64,000 nucleotides of DNA from Watersipora subatra (Eukaryota; Bryozoa; Gymnolaemata; Cheilostomatida; Watersiporidae): positions 19,671,243 to 19,735,242 of the forward strand of contig NC_088709.1 in the NCBI RefSeq assembly GCF_963576615.1, given 5' to 3'. This document shows positions 11,840-22,346 of the stretch, one piece after another. Made by a program: the position numbers and the translations under genes. Under the pieces are notes generated by a model that saw nothing but the letters and a program-made list of their open reading frames with translations, searched no databases and was not told the origin of the DNA. Each line of letters starts with the position of its first letter. The first letter of the stretch is position 1.

Positions 11840-14599
11840 CTAAAATACACCATAAGATTACGCATTCTTTTCATAAAAACTTATGTTTAGCCAATTCAAA
11901 TCAAGCGGACAGGCTCAGACTCAATCAGACAGCCAAACACACATACTGATAGACAAACAGGAACATACAAATAAACAAACAAATGAACAGAAGAACGGAC
12001 AAGCAGAGGAACAGATTAAAAGACAAACAGACGAATAGACAAACAGGTGAACAGATGGACAAAAACAGATGAACAGACAAACAGACGAAGAGATAAACAG
12101 TCTAACTGACTGATAGATGGCAGATAAATTTGTGTTGTATGGTACTTAATTAGGAAGATATGCATTATATAGATGCATACAGAAATACAACCAAGGGTAT
12201 AAACAGAAAGAAATACATGCAGATGAACCAGTAGATGTTTTTATTATTACTGATATTAGAGACAGGTGAATAGCTTGGCCTTGCGTAGGTTCAGAAGTAG
12301 TAATGCACTGTTTTATTTTCTCTAACTCACCCTATATATATTTTGTTATTTTGATATTTTAAATTGTTACTAGCTTCTTCCCTTTTGCTTACAACACTTC
12401 AATGGTTTAAGACACCTTCAATATTGCAGACTTGAGCTGCAATTATTATTCAGGCACGAAAGATAAAGGGTGACCACACAAGTTGAGTACATATGCTGGC
12501 ATATCTTCATAAAATTTTATACCTACTTGTTTTTATTTAATAATGTTAAATAATTTTTTTAATTGCTAATTAAGATGCTATTTTAAACAAAAAACAGCAC
12601 TTCTGCCAGACATTAGAAAAAGAAATACACCAAGTGGTAAATACTGACCCATAGGTGAAAAGATGATGAAATAGAATGCTACGAAAAGAGCCAGTACACA
12701 GACAAGGGCTGCCACAACAGCTGCAGCGATTTTCTTCTTTGTGCAAACAATCCCTAAAACAGCAAATAATTTGTAATTATATAGAAGGCAAGATTTTTCA
12801 ACAGAACTTTGAAAAGAGAAAAAGATGAAAATCGTTTATAGAACAAGGGTTTAAATAACTCCTTCAGTGGATATAGATAACCTACTCATGTTACTCGTAG
12901 TACCAGTTTGAAAGAAAACTGGGTAACAATGAGAAAAAGTGAGGAAAAATGATACTTTTGTTATATAAAAAATATTTAACAAATCTGAGAACATGAACGT
13001 CGTAATGATCTAAAAATGTTAGGTTGTAAAAAAAACAAAAACATTTTTGTAATATTGGAAAAATAGTACAAAAATAGGCGTCAAGTTTTTGGTTTGGATC
13101 GGCAAAAAATTTCACAGAAGACTTTCAATAAAATCTCCCAGCTTGCTGCCAAAGTGTTGATTATTGAGAAATTTAAAATGATCGACATATTAATACTTAC
13201 TAGTTGCTCTACCTGTTTGTCTGTTACTCTCTGGCTGTACAGGTCTCGGCGGCGGAGCCTTCAGATAGACATGATCCAATTCTGGCTCATCACATCTTTC
13301 ATACCCGAGGTTCTTGTTTCCACCATCTATCTATAAAACGTACTTACCCATTTATCTCATGTAGACTTCTGGGTATCCTATAATCTTATAATAGCTATTT
13401 GCTAGAGGTGTAAGAAGCTGTCTATGGACAACACCTAAGAAAATCAGGAATAAGAATGCATGCAAAACTATAAGGAATTTCGTGGCACGAACCTTTGTTT
13501 GACTTTGGTCAGCAGCTTCAATCGGGTAAACATATTCTCCATTAGTGGATTCTAACTTGGACTGCCTATACAAAGGTAACACGCATGTAGAGGCATTCAT
13601 ATGAAATGTTTTATACGTTTAGTTTATATTCCATATATCAAACTCACTTACAGCATTATTGGTGAAAAATAACCTAATAAGGTAATAGCCTTCACCTGTA
13701 CTGTTGTCTCGCTAGAAAAGATATCATGAGTAAACTAAAACATTAGTAAACTATAATAATTATCATCATAGCAATGATAAAAATAAGAAACAATGTATTG
13801 TTATCTGCGAATTTTATCTTTTCTAAATCTGTTTATATCAACATATCTGACTGTATACAGCTAATGTTATAACACTGTAGGTTTCACTGCCAAACCTTTA
13901 AGACAGAATATGATAAAGCAGAACATTGTTTCGATTTGGTTTAACTAGAATGCTAATGTTTAAGTAATATGGATGAAATTTTGACTATGATCTCACTGTA
14001 ACAAGTTTAAATCACAGTTACATGATGTCATCATACACAAGTATCCCTGCTAATAATCCATAGAAAAGATTTCTACTTGACTTATCTTATTCAGCATTAG
14101 TTGAATTTAAACAAATGGTTTATTTAATTAGAAACTATAAAAGAAATAAGATTAAATATTCGTCTCACATTGATACTAGTGAACTCTACCTTACCTATCA
14201 GTTGCATTGAAAACCGGCGGGACATAGTAGAGGGCAGAGCTTGATATGGATCCATACTCACTGCTAGCGGAACTGCAGGTTTTGGGAGGCTGCAAAAGAA
14301 TGACGGAGAGTATCAAGCAACTGTAGGGAGCAGTTGAAGCAGCAGTTATGCCACTCAGTCAAATCACAACAAAGTTGGAAGAGTGTCAGTATGTGTAATA
14401 AAAAAAACTCTACACTGGTTCTGCTCTTATTATTAAATATGACTCTTGTTTAGATGAGCCAGCTCTAGTGATGGACCTTTGCAGTCATTAATTGCTACTT
14501 TTTCTACTTTTCCGCTATTTCTTCTATTTGTTGCAATCAATTTGCTTAAAATAGGAAGATGATATGTGAGAGATGAGAGATGAGAGATGAGAGATGAGA

Positions 14600-14637
<38 letters not shown>

Positions 14638-17600
14638 CGAGAGGGAGAGGGAGAAAGAGAGAGAAAGGAAGAGAGAATGAACAAGAGGTAGAGGGAGAGA
14701 GAGGGTGAAAAAAGGTGAGAGAGGGTGAGAGAAGGTAAGAGAGGTGAGAGAGCGTGAGAGAAGGTGAGAGATGACAAAGGGGGAGAGAGGGTGAGAGAGG
14801 GTTAGAGAGGGTGAGAGAGAGAGGAGAGAGAGGAAACAAGGAAAGAGAGAGAGAGGGGAGAAAGAGAGGGAGAGAAAGGGAGAAAGGGAGGGAGAGAGGG
14901 AGAGAGAGAGAGTGAAAGAGGGAGAGAGGGTGAAAGAAAGGAAAGAGAGAGAGAGAGAGAGAGAGAGGGAGCGAGGAAAGAGAGAGGGAGGGGGAGAGAG
15001 AGAGAGAGAGGGAGCGAGGAAAGAGAGAGAGAGGGGGAGAAAGAGAGGGAGAGAAAGGGAGAGAGAAAGGGAGAGAGAGAGGAAGAGAGAGAGAGGGAGA
15101 GAGAGGGAGAGAGAGAGAGGGAGAGATAGAGAGGGAGAGAGAGAGAGGGAGAGAGTGAGAGTGAGAGAGAGAGAGGGAGAGAAAGGGAGAGAAAGGGAGA
15201 GAAAGGGAGAGAGACAGAGTAAGAGATTGAGAGATCAAATAATAAATTGAGGGAGAGAGATAGCGAGATCTAGAAAGAGTGATAGAGAACTTGAAAAATA
15301 TATATCTATAGATAGATACCTAGATATACCTACCATATAAAATATATATCTATAGGTAAAACGAGAAAAAGTCAAATGTACAAAACTAGAAACAAAACTA
15401 TATAATATGTAAAAACCTAAATGTATTCACACATGAAGGTTTGACTGTACTCATGACATTTATGCTGCCATTTGTGATGTGAATATTTAGTGGGAGATGC
15501 CCTGCGATTGCAAGTGCATATTGGTTAGGAATAGCCATCGTTATGTAACCACAGATGCTGCTTTATGTCTTATGTCCGTTTTAAGTTTTATGCCTCCCTG
15601 CTGTAACCACATATCCTATCCATATTGTTAGTGCTGATGAATAACTGGGCAGTCAGTTGTAAATTCGCTTGAGTACTGTACGGTAATGTTATTGAATCTT
15701 GATAGTAAATAAAGAGCTGAGTTTAATACACTGACAAACAAGCTACACCATTCACCCGCCATCTCTCTTTTGTAGAAACATCTAAAGCACTGGAGGATAA
15801 CTGATAGAGAAAGATGATTGCCCGAGAAATTGAGCTAATGAGATGTGGAAGGGAAATGAACTCATCTTCTCTTCACTGAACACTTGAGCCAAACAATCAT
15901 TAGATTACTGGCTGTAATTTGTGACACGCAATATCCTGATAGTACTCATAACTCCATGTAAATTGCTCTATTATTGAGAAGGTAGCCCTGCACTTAAAAT
16001 ACATGTGGAGAAAACAACTCATAAGCATATTATCAGCAGATAGAACTATGCGGAAGAAGGTATATACTTATTATTAATGTGATATACTGTTTTCTTTCAA
16101 GCCTACTAAAGGTTTTATAACTACTGTAGTAGTGAAGTAACTAACTGTTTAATTTTTACGTTAGTTTCTACTTGCGGGTTAAACACGATGACAGGGTCTT
16201 ATAACAGCGGAGTTAAATTTTGTATCATAGCCCTAATAGAGGACAGTCTGGATTACTAGATTCAGTGCTGCTCCGACTGCCCTAGCTCTCTTAGCTAAAT
16301 TCCTTTGCACGCTACTGTTATACAATTAAAATTTTCTTTGACAGACCGTACAACCACGTCTTTCTACTGAAAAAAAAGCAAAAGCATGAGAATTCCTTGA
16401 AGGAAAGGAGAAGCCAATATGACTGCATTTCGTCTTGGAAAGCTTGTTTCAAGTACAGTAAGGATGATTATTATTATTACAAAATTGCGAATGCCAGAGT
16501 CTGCCAATCAGGTTCAAGCAAATTTCTCTACAGGTATTTAAAGACTTTCTATTGGTTTGTCAAATCTCATTAACTCTAAAAGCATTCAATAGAAGCAACA
16601 AACATAATCCGTGGTAGTTAAATCACCCAAGGCTTTGTCACCATGGAAACTAACATAATAATCTGGAAAGTTGTGCGATTATATGAGTAATATTGGCAGA
16701 GTACACAGCATCACTTCCTTGTTGGAGTTTTACAAAGTTTGAGAGTGCTGGTGGATGAATATACAAGGTCAAATAAGTTGGTATTGAGCCTCAGTTCCCT
16801 ACAAAACTGTACAGAAAGCAGCCGTGGATTAGTGGTTCAGATCGCCTGACCTTCAAACCACAGGTCAGAGTTCAATAAGAGTTCAAATCTCAATAAAGGT
16901 GGTGAGAGGAAATACACCCAACCTTAAATTGTTCTCTGCAGCTGGGCATGTCTCCAGTCATTGACGTTCTCTTGCCACTGGACTCAGACATACCCAGCTA
17001 GGATCACAGATCCATAACATCTTAAAACATGCACGACCTCTGCTTGCAGTAAGCTAAACAGAGATTATACTCTGAGAGAGTGTCAACACCCTACAAAACT
17101 CTTAAGAGAAAATAAAAATCTGACAGAAATATTCTAAACCAGCATACAATGACCGCTATAATACGTGTATAGCAAGATGATAGGAGACACAATAGCTAAG
17201 AGCTCTGTCTCCAGTCAATTTAAACAAAATATTCACGCATTCATAGTTGTATATAATCTATATACTGCTTATAATATAAGATATATTATATATTATACAT
17301 TCTTATATATATACTGTATATGTAGATGATTACATTTACTGTGGTTGAATGGTGATTATTCATAATTCTGAACAAGACTATGAGTATGTATTGGTTTGCC
17401 ATACAAATAAGTCTTTGTTATTAGAGGAGTCAATAGATTTATCAAACTACTAAATTATAATGAGGGGATACTCCGTACAAACCAAATGAAGAGTTGTCGA
17501 TCCTAAAGATCCCTTCACCTCCAGTGTTTGGAGTGAACTACTAAAGCCGTCACTAGATTATGTTTCTACTGTACAAACTACTAACTAATAGGGATATTAT

Positions 17601-17648
17601 TTAGAGTTCTGTGTTGTTCATTGCCAAATGTTTACTATAATAAGAGCT

Positions 17649-17679
<31 letters not shown>

Positions 17680-19989
17680 AAGTACCAGTTGAAGCATTTG
17701 GAAAAAGACTCCTGCTAAGTTGAACATTTGAGTTTAAACACTGCGCGAGTAGCTGAGGGTTTAAACTCAGACGTTCAGCTTAGCAGGCAGCATGCTGCCA
17801 TCTGTGCCACTCTAACACCTTGTAGAGTAGAGGAATACTTATGCAGATACTTATTACAACCTGACAAACTCTTACAGCGCATTGGACTGCAAGGGTACTA
17901 GTAGGCGCAAATTAAGAAAAAGCAGTTTTTGCTAAATGTGAAACATTGAAAATGGTTTGCTTAGGAAAGTTAGGATTTTTTACTAATTTCTGCTAATTTC
18001 TTGATTTTTTGTTTATTATTTTGTCTTTGAGTGAAAAATTGTTCGGAAACACAAGTTTTGAACTTAGAGTCGACGCAGTCATTATCATCATATTCTTGCC
18101 TTTGTTTGCTCTCTAGAATGCCAGTAAAACCAACAAACTGGTGGATTAGTGGGACCATTTATCAAGATAACCTCATCAAGATAATACGTCATACCACGCT
18201 CTGAATAACAGTTGAAACCTCAGTAGGAAGAGCAATGAGAAAAACATTAGCTTTCAACTGGCCAATATCACCATAAGAGTAACATAAACCTTTACTATAA
18301 TGAGAGCCATGTCTGAGAGCCATGTCCATCCATCAGCAGTCATGGCTGGAGGTAGGAAAAAGATTGCATTGTGCATGATTTGAACCCACGACACTAAACT
18401 CTGCCATGCGGCGCGCTACTCTCTGTGTTCTTCAATTGAATTATTATGGACATACTTATTACACATGAGGATCTCTGACAGCACACGGAACTGTTAGGGT
18501 ACTTGTACACAAAAGAGATATACTGCAGAGTGGAGTTGAATTAACATATTACCTTGCAAAAACCTTTTGCTAAAACTAAAACTTCCAAAAAGGATTTCAC
18601 CCCAAAATAGAACAACTATTTTATAATAAATGGTGCTAGTGATTTCTAATAATTGTCACTTGGCATAAGATAGGTGAGCCATTAACTAATGAGGGATTTT
18701 GAAAAATGCTTTCAAGATAAACTACTGCAATTGACCTCTGCTCATCACATCTTTGTCAGCCAGTTATTCTTAATTTATCAGTTTTTTACCTGCATTTATC
18801 TACCTGCATCTTAAGATTCATCTGGTTGTTTTAGCATACCTTCTTGTTTAATAATGTAAACTTACATAATGCGTAGCTAAACATTGTCAGTTTGGATGTG
18901 AACTATTCTACAAAAGGACACATTTAATCTTACGGTTTATTATTATTTACTGCCAAATACATAAGGGAGCTGCCATGTACCCAGGCTATACACACCTGCT
19001 GTTCACAAGTAACTGAGCTACCATGTACCCAGGCTATACATACCTGCTGTTCACAAGTTAGTGAGCTGCCATGTATCCAGGCTACACATACCTGCTGTTC
19101 ACAAGTAAGGGAGCTACCATGTACCCAGGCTATACACACCTGCTGTTCACAAGTTAGTGAGCTGCCATGTACCCAGGCTACACATACCTGCTGTTCACAA
19201 GTAAGTGAGCTACCCAGGCTACACATACCTGCTGTCCACAAGTAAGTGAGCTACCATGTACCCAGGCTACACATACCTGCTGTTCACAAGTAACTGAGCT
19301 GCCATGTACCCAGGCTATACATACCTGCTGTTCACAAGTTAGTGAGCTACCATGTACCCAGGCTACACATACCTGCTGTTCACAAGTAACTGAGCTACCA
19401 TGTACCCAGGCTACACATACCTGCTGTTCACAAGTAAGTGAGCTGCCATGTACCCAGGCTACACATACCTGCTGTTCACAAGTAAGTGAGCTACCATGTA
19501 CCCAGGCTACACATACCTGCTGTTCTTAAATAAAGGAGCAATTTCAAGTCTCTCACTGACATTTTAAAAGGTTATTCATGATGAAGTTTTTCTAACAGAC
19601 AGGCAGATCAAATCCTTAACAGCATTTTCTGTCACACCTTCTTGTAAATATCTCTAATCTCGACCAACTTTGGTAAGGTACAAGTAATTTTCTGCTGCCT
19701 TTTATGGAAAAGTCTATTTACATCCATCTTATTAAAGCCTATTTTAAGCAGAACAAATCAAAAGCTTTTGATATTTTGTGGTCTACGAACCACCGTATCA
19801 GTCACAAAGAGTATATCCATACAGCTATTATACCTGTTTATGTACTGTTTCGAAAATACTAGTGAGAACATTTTCTGTGATTGTATCTGTCTTTGGCAAT
19901 CTCGCCGAACTCTAGATAGTTATTAATTGTTAGTTAAAACATACCTGCGCATCAGTACCGTCATAGTTCTCTATGCTGAAAGGTTGCAT
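11393..19989 (-). CDS. D8C-1: type II membrane protein, Tyr-rich tail, partial D8C ectodomain
   Basis: Assembled gene; coding exons in order 19945-19989, 14195-14289, (optional 13652-13711), 13493-13565, 13201-13330, 12649-12753, 11393-11839. All borders are GT..AG and the phases agree. Without the optional exon it encodes 298 residues and then continues at phase 1. Layout: cytoplasmic tail about 1-120 with tyrosines in EYGSI, YYVPP, EYVYPI and HVYLKAPPPRP; KKK then a hydrophobic helix about 123-145, implying N-in/C-out topology; Thr/Pro-rich stalk; then the first half of a D8C domain (ECL, YSC, EWFRFTGAAG). D8C is the eight-cysteine module of uromodulin, GP2 and OIT3. The exon with the other six cysteines was not found to the left, so it is either beyond the window or lost. 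It is a paralogue of the gene at 22087-34959. A receptor-like role is inference from architecture only. Confidence 0.7.
11930..12125. repeat. degenerate ACAGACAAACAG repeat
   Basis: Imperfect short repeat of ACAGA/ACAAACAG in the intron between D8C-1 exons 5 and 6. A longer relative sits at 25240-25600 in the same intron of D8C-2, so it predates the gene duplication. Confidence 0.6.
12451..12490 (+). repeat. single-copy progenitor of the 40-bp array
   Basis: This intron piece of D8C-1 (AAGATAAAGGGTGACCACAC, then AAGTTGAG) is the same sequence that forms the unit of the 55-copy array at 26407-28608 in the matching D8C-2 intron. Downstream flank (ATTTTATACC then ACTTG) also matches. Confidence 0.6.
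12649..12753 (-). CDS. D8C-1 exon 5 (transmembrane segment)
   Basis: 105 nt, phase 1 in and out. Encodes RIVCTKKK followed by about 23 hydrophobic residues (IAAAVVAALVCVLALFVAFY, FII). Lysines before the helix and none after predict N-terminus inside. Nearly identical in DNA to 28750-28854. Confidence 0.7.
13201..13330 (-). CDS. D8C-1 exon 4 (juxtamembrane tail, proline motif)
   Basis: 130 nt, phase 0 in and phase 1 out, donor GTAAGTATT. Begins IDGGNKNLGYERCDEPELDH and continues VYLKAPPPRPVQPESNRQTG. The APPPRPVQP stretch resembles an SH3 ligand. Its first roughly 90 nt and the preceding intron are nearly identical to D8C-2. Confidence 0.65.
13493..13565 (-). CDS. D8C-1 exon 3 (cytoplasmic tail, EYVYPI)
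   Basis: 73 nt, phase 2 in and phase 0 out. Encodes QSKLESTNGEYVYPIEAADQ then SQTK; the donor is GTTCGT. Reading through the donor keeps an open frame with a second hydrophobic segment to a stop near 13352 (see the retained-intron finding). Confidence 0.6.
13652..13711 (-). CDS. D8C-1 possible cassette exon
   Basis: 60 nt with acceptor TTTTCTAG and donor GTAAGTG. It starts and ends in phase 2, so it can be included (20 extra residues, hydrophobic) or skipped without changing frame. The matching block in D8C-2 (29830-29854) is only 25 nt and would break the frame. It may therefore be an optional exon, or not an exon at all. Confidence 0.35.
14195..14289 (-). CDS. D8C-1 exon 2 (Tyr-rich cytoplasmic tail)
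   Basis: 95 nt, phase 0 in and phase 2 out, acceptor TTTTGCAG and donor GTAAGG. Encodes PPKTCSSASSEYGSISSSAL then YYVPPVFNATD. It aligns without gaps to the 95-nt exon 30435-30529 of D8C-2. The YGSI motif is a possible SH2-docking site (inference). Confidence 0.65.
14571..15235. repeat. (GA)n purine block
   Basis: About 660 bp of GA, GAGG and GAAA runs in D8C-1 intron 1, almost purely purine on the plus strand. It creates spurious open frames on both strands (Ser/Leu-rich, Glu/Arg-rich). Mirror-repeat tracts of this kind can form H-DNA. Confidence 0.9.
16820..17100 (+). repeat. tRNA-like SINE
   Basis: GTGGATTAGTGGTTCAGATC resembles a pol III A box and AGAGTTCAAATCTC a B box, with the body continuing about 200 bp. 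No functional tRNA fold is evident. It lies in D8C-1 intron 1. Confidence 0.45.
17625..17895 (-). repeat. SINE family A copy
   Basis: Read on the minus strand: a GCGCTGTAAGAG..GTAATAAGTAT head, a tRNA-like part with B box GAGTTTAAACCC, then a (GACA)n tail and TTATTATAGTAAA. Shares head and tail with copies at 18290, 44595 and 56993. Confidence 0.55.
18290..18500 (-). repeat. SINE family A copy
   Basis: Minus-strand order: GTGTGCTGTCAGAGATCCTC and GTAATAAGTATG head, tRNA-like region with B box GGGTTCAAATC, body, and end CTCATTATAGTAAAGG. Same family as the neighbouring copy at 17625. Confidence 0.6.
18964..19525 (+). repeat. 48-bp tandem array
   Basis: About 12 copies of a 48-bp unit containing CCATGTACCCAGGCTACACA and CTGTTCACAAGTAAGTGAG, one copy shortened. 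48 is divisible by three, so a minus frame reads a repeating GSSLTCEQQVCIAWVH; this is a repeat artefact. In D8C-1 intron 1. Confidence 0.85.
19945..19989 (-). CDS. D8C-1 exon 1 (start codon)
   Basis: ATG at 19989 opens 15 codons (MQPFSIENYDGTDAQ) and ends in CAG before the donor GTATGT, phase 0. About 110 bp of upstream sequence (to about 20100) is conserved at 35043-35165 in front of D8C-2, supporting this as the true first coding exon with its 5' region. Confidence 0.65.
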
Positions 19990-20104
19990 TTTGACCTGCT
20001 CTGTTCAAGGAACTACATGCAATTGATTTAGTTAAGGTATGATACAAAAGATTCACTTGATTGGGTCTTGGTCTGCTAAGGAGCACCTATTAATATACAT
20101 GTAG

Positions 20105-20360
20105 ACCTGTCTATGATATAGGTATTACATGTACATATATATTTACAAGTATATATATACATGTGTCTACTATATATACATATATAGTATATATACAAAT
20201 ATATACGGTATATACTACATATGTAAATTTATACTTGCATATACATAAAGTATATATATACATATACATGTATATATATACATGTACATAATACATACAG
20301 TATATAAGTATATATATTACATGCATATATGTACAAGCATATATATGTAGGTCTACAAAT
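20105..20360. repeat. AT-rich TATATACATG microsatellite
   Basis: Interrupted TA/TATACATG repeats upstream of the conserved 5' region of D8C-1. No coding signal. The same position relative to D8C-2 (35160-35440) is also TA-rich. Confidence 0.8.
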
Positions 20361-20394
20361 ATCTATATAACTCTTAAAGTTTGTTCTTTGTTGA

Positions 20395-20560
20395 TGTTTT
20401 GTTTGTCTGTCATCCCTGTGTCCAGTTCTAGCGATTAAAATCTAGCAATAAAAATCCAAATGCTGCTGGAATTGAACTCGGGACAGTCAAATCACAAGTC
20501 TACAAATTCTACAAACACTCGCTGCTAGCCACTAAGCTAAGCCATTCTTATCATTCATAA
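20395..20560 (-). repeat. SINE family B copy
   Basis: On the minus strand GGCTTAGCTTAGTGGCTAGC (A-box like) and CCCGAGTTCAATTCCAGC (B-box like), then GGATTTTTATTGCTAGATTT. Related copies lie at 48530-48925, 57355-57740 and a fragment at 35268-35312. Confidence 0.55.
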
Positions 20561-21234
20561 TTATCTTACCTTACCTATCCTTATCCTTCGTAATTATCTT
20601 CCCTATCCTTATCATTTGTAATTATCTTACCTATCCTTATTGTTCGTAATTATCTTACCTATCCTTATCATTCGTAATTATCTTACCTATCCTTATCATT
20701 CGTAATTATCTTACCTATCCTGATTATTCGTAATTATCTTACCTATCCTTATTGTTCGTAATTATCTTACCTATCCTTATCATTCGTAATTATCTTACCT
20801 ATCCTTATCATTCGTAATTATCTTACCTATCCTTATCATTCGTAATTATCTTACCTATCCTTATAATTCGTAATTATCTTACCTATCCTTATCATTCGTA
20901 ATTATCTTACCTATCCTTATCATTCGTAATTATCTTACCTATCCTTATCATTCGTAATTATCTTACCTATCCTTATCATTCATAATTATCTTACCTTACC
21001 TATCCTTATCATTCGTAATTATCTTACCTATCCTTATCATTCGTAATTATCTTACCTATCCTTATCATTCGTAATGATCTTACCTATCCTTATCATTCGT
21101 AATTATCTTACCTATCCTTATCATTCGTAATTATCTTACCTATCCTTATCATTCGTAATTATCTTACCTATCCTTATCATTCGTAATTATCTTACCTATC
21201 CTTATCATTCTTAATTATCTTACCTATCCTTATC
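20548..21234. repeat. 28-bp tandem array rich in GATA sites
   Basis: About 24 copies of a 28-bp unit, CGTAATTATCTTACCTATCC then TTATCATT. Every unit has TTATCT (AGATAA on the other strand) and CTTATC (GATAAG). It lies between the 5' end of D8C-1 and the 3' end of D8C-2. Confidence 0.9.
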
Positions 21235-21394
21235 GCGATTGCTATTATTAATTAATATTGCTTTTTGCGTTTGGTTTTTTAAAAGTTTTTAATTGTCAGT
21301 TCAAAGTCTATTACCTTTTTTTTAATTTTTTGTTCTCAAGTGTGCCATTTCAATTTCAAATTTGCGTGATGCTTCTCCAGTTTCCAGTTCTTCA

Positions 21395-21550
21395 AATCTG
21401 CCATTATATTCCTCCCATGTTTGGTTCTTCCTATAATGGCAGTCGCAAAATCTGTAAAAGCTAAATACATGTACTTTTCATGAGGGCGGTTGTATTACCT
21501 CAAGTAGGAGTTGCCTCCACCTTCTCTATCTGTTTGGTCAGACAAAGTAC
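21395..21550 (+). pseudogene. possible decayed D8C second-half fragment
   Basis: On the plus strand, opposite to both D8C genes, LPQVGVASTFSICLVRQ (from about 21495) resembles LPTQVGVASTIFVYVREQ of D8C-2 exon 7. Just upstream a shifted frame gives CHYIPPMFGSSYNGS, loosely like the CPPW..CGT region. Only one short block is convincing. Confidence 0.3.
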
Positions 21551-22086
21551 CCTTATGCGCTTCACTGTTATATGTTTGTACCTGTATCTAAAGGTACCAG
21601 TTTTCAAAGTTTTGATGGCTAGCTGTCGCAGCAACAGTAACTATTTTTATACACGCACTTCTATGTACTCATTGTTATTATTAATTCAATATATTTATGA
21701 TTTTTATTGTTTTCTTATTTCACATATCGTATAAGTATCAAACCCTTTCCATTGTAATCATTGTGACAAAACAGACATGATCTAGCTATTGATTGCTAAT
21801 TATTTTACATTTAAACACATTTATAGTTGTTTTAGCTTTTCTCTTAATTTATTTGAACTGCACAAAACACTTTTCTTGTGATATAAAGTTTAAAAGTTAT
21901 AATGCTAAATATTGTATGTGTAATGAAAAAAATTTTTGTGCAAAAACAATACAACATGTTTGTAACTTACACAGAAATAACTGATACATTTCAGAGAATT
22001 TAATAAAACATGTCTGTAACACAAAAAAAACTAATATGTCTCACAGAAGTCAATACAACATGTCCGTAACTTACAAGGCTTAATAA

Positions 22087-22346
22087 CTAATGCATTCCAC
22101 AAAAGCCAATAGAGCAAGTACTGTATTTGGTGGAATCGTACTTATATATGAGGTCATTATCTGTATCCCAAGAGCATCTGATAACAAGAGCCTTTTTTGC
22201 TTGATCTCTGCAATCATATTGTTCACGTACGTACACAAATATAGTTGAAGCAACGCCTACTTGTGTCGGCAATTCTGCATCTGACCAAATAGGGTAATTT
22301 GTTCCACAAGTTTTCCATGGTGGGCAAGTATCTAGCAATCTGTTTC
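22087..22346 (-). CDS. D8C-2 exon 7 (second half of D8C, stop)
   Basis: 260 nt from acceptor TTCTGCAG to TAG. Encodes NRLLDTCPPWKTCGTNYPIW, a middle part with VGVASTIFVYVREQYDCRDQ, and ends YSTCSIGFCGMH. Supplies six of the eight D8C cysteines. Confidence 0.75.

Noticed and set aside
14433-15250. Ser/Leu-rich and Glu/Arg-rich open frames
   Set aside because: Products of the (GA)n block on both strands.
16820-16900. Functional tRNA gene
   Set aside because: A and B box-like strings are present but no complete cloverleaf or anticodon stem could be drawn; scored as a SINE.
18930-19241. 103-codon frame with repeating GSSLTCEQQVC
   Set aside because: Arises from the 48-bp tandem unit; it is inside D8C-1 intron 1.
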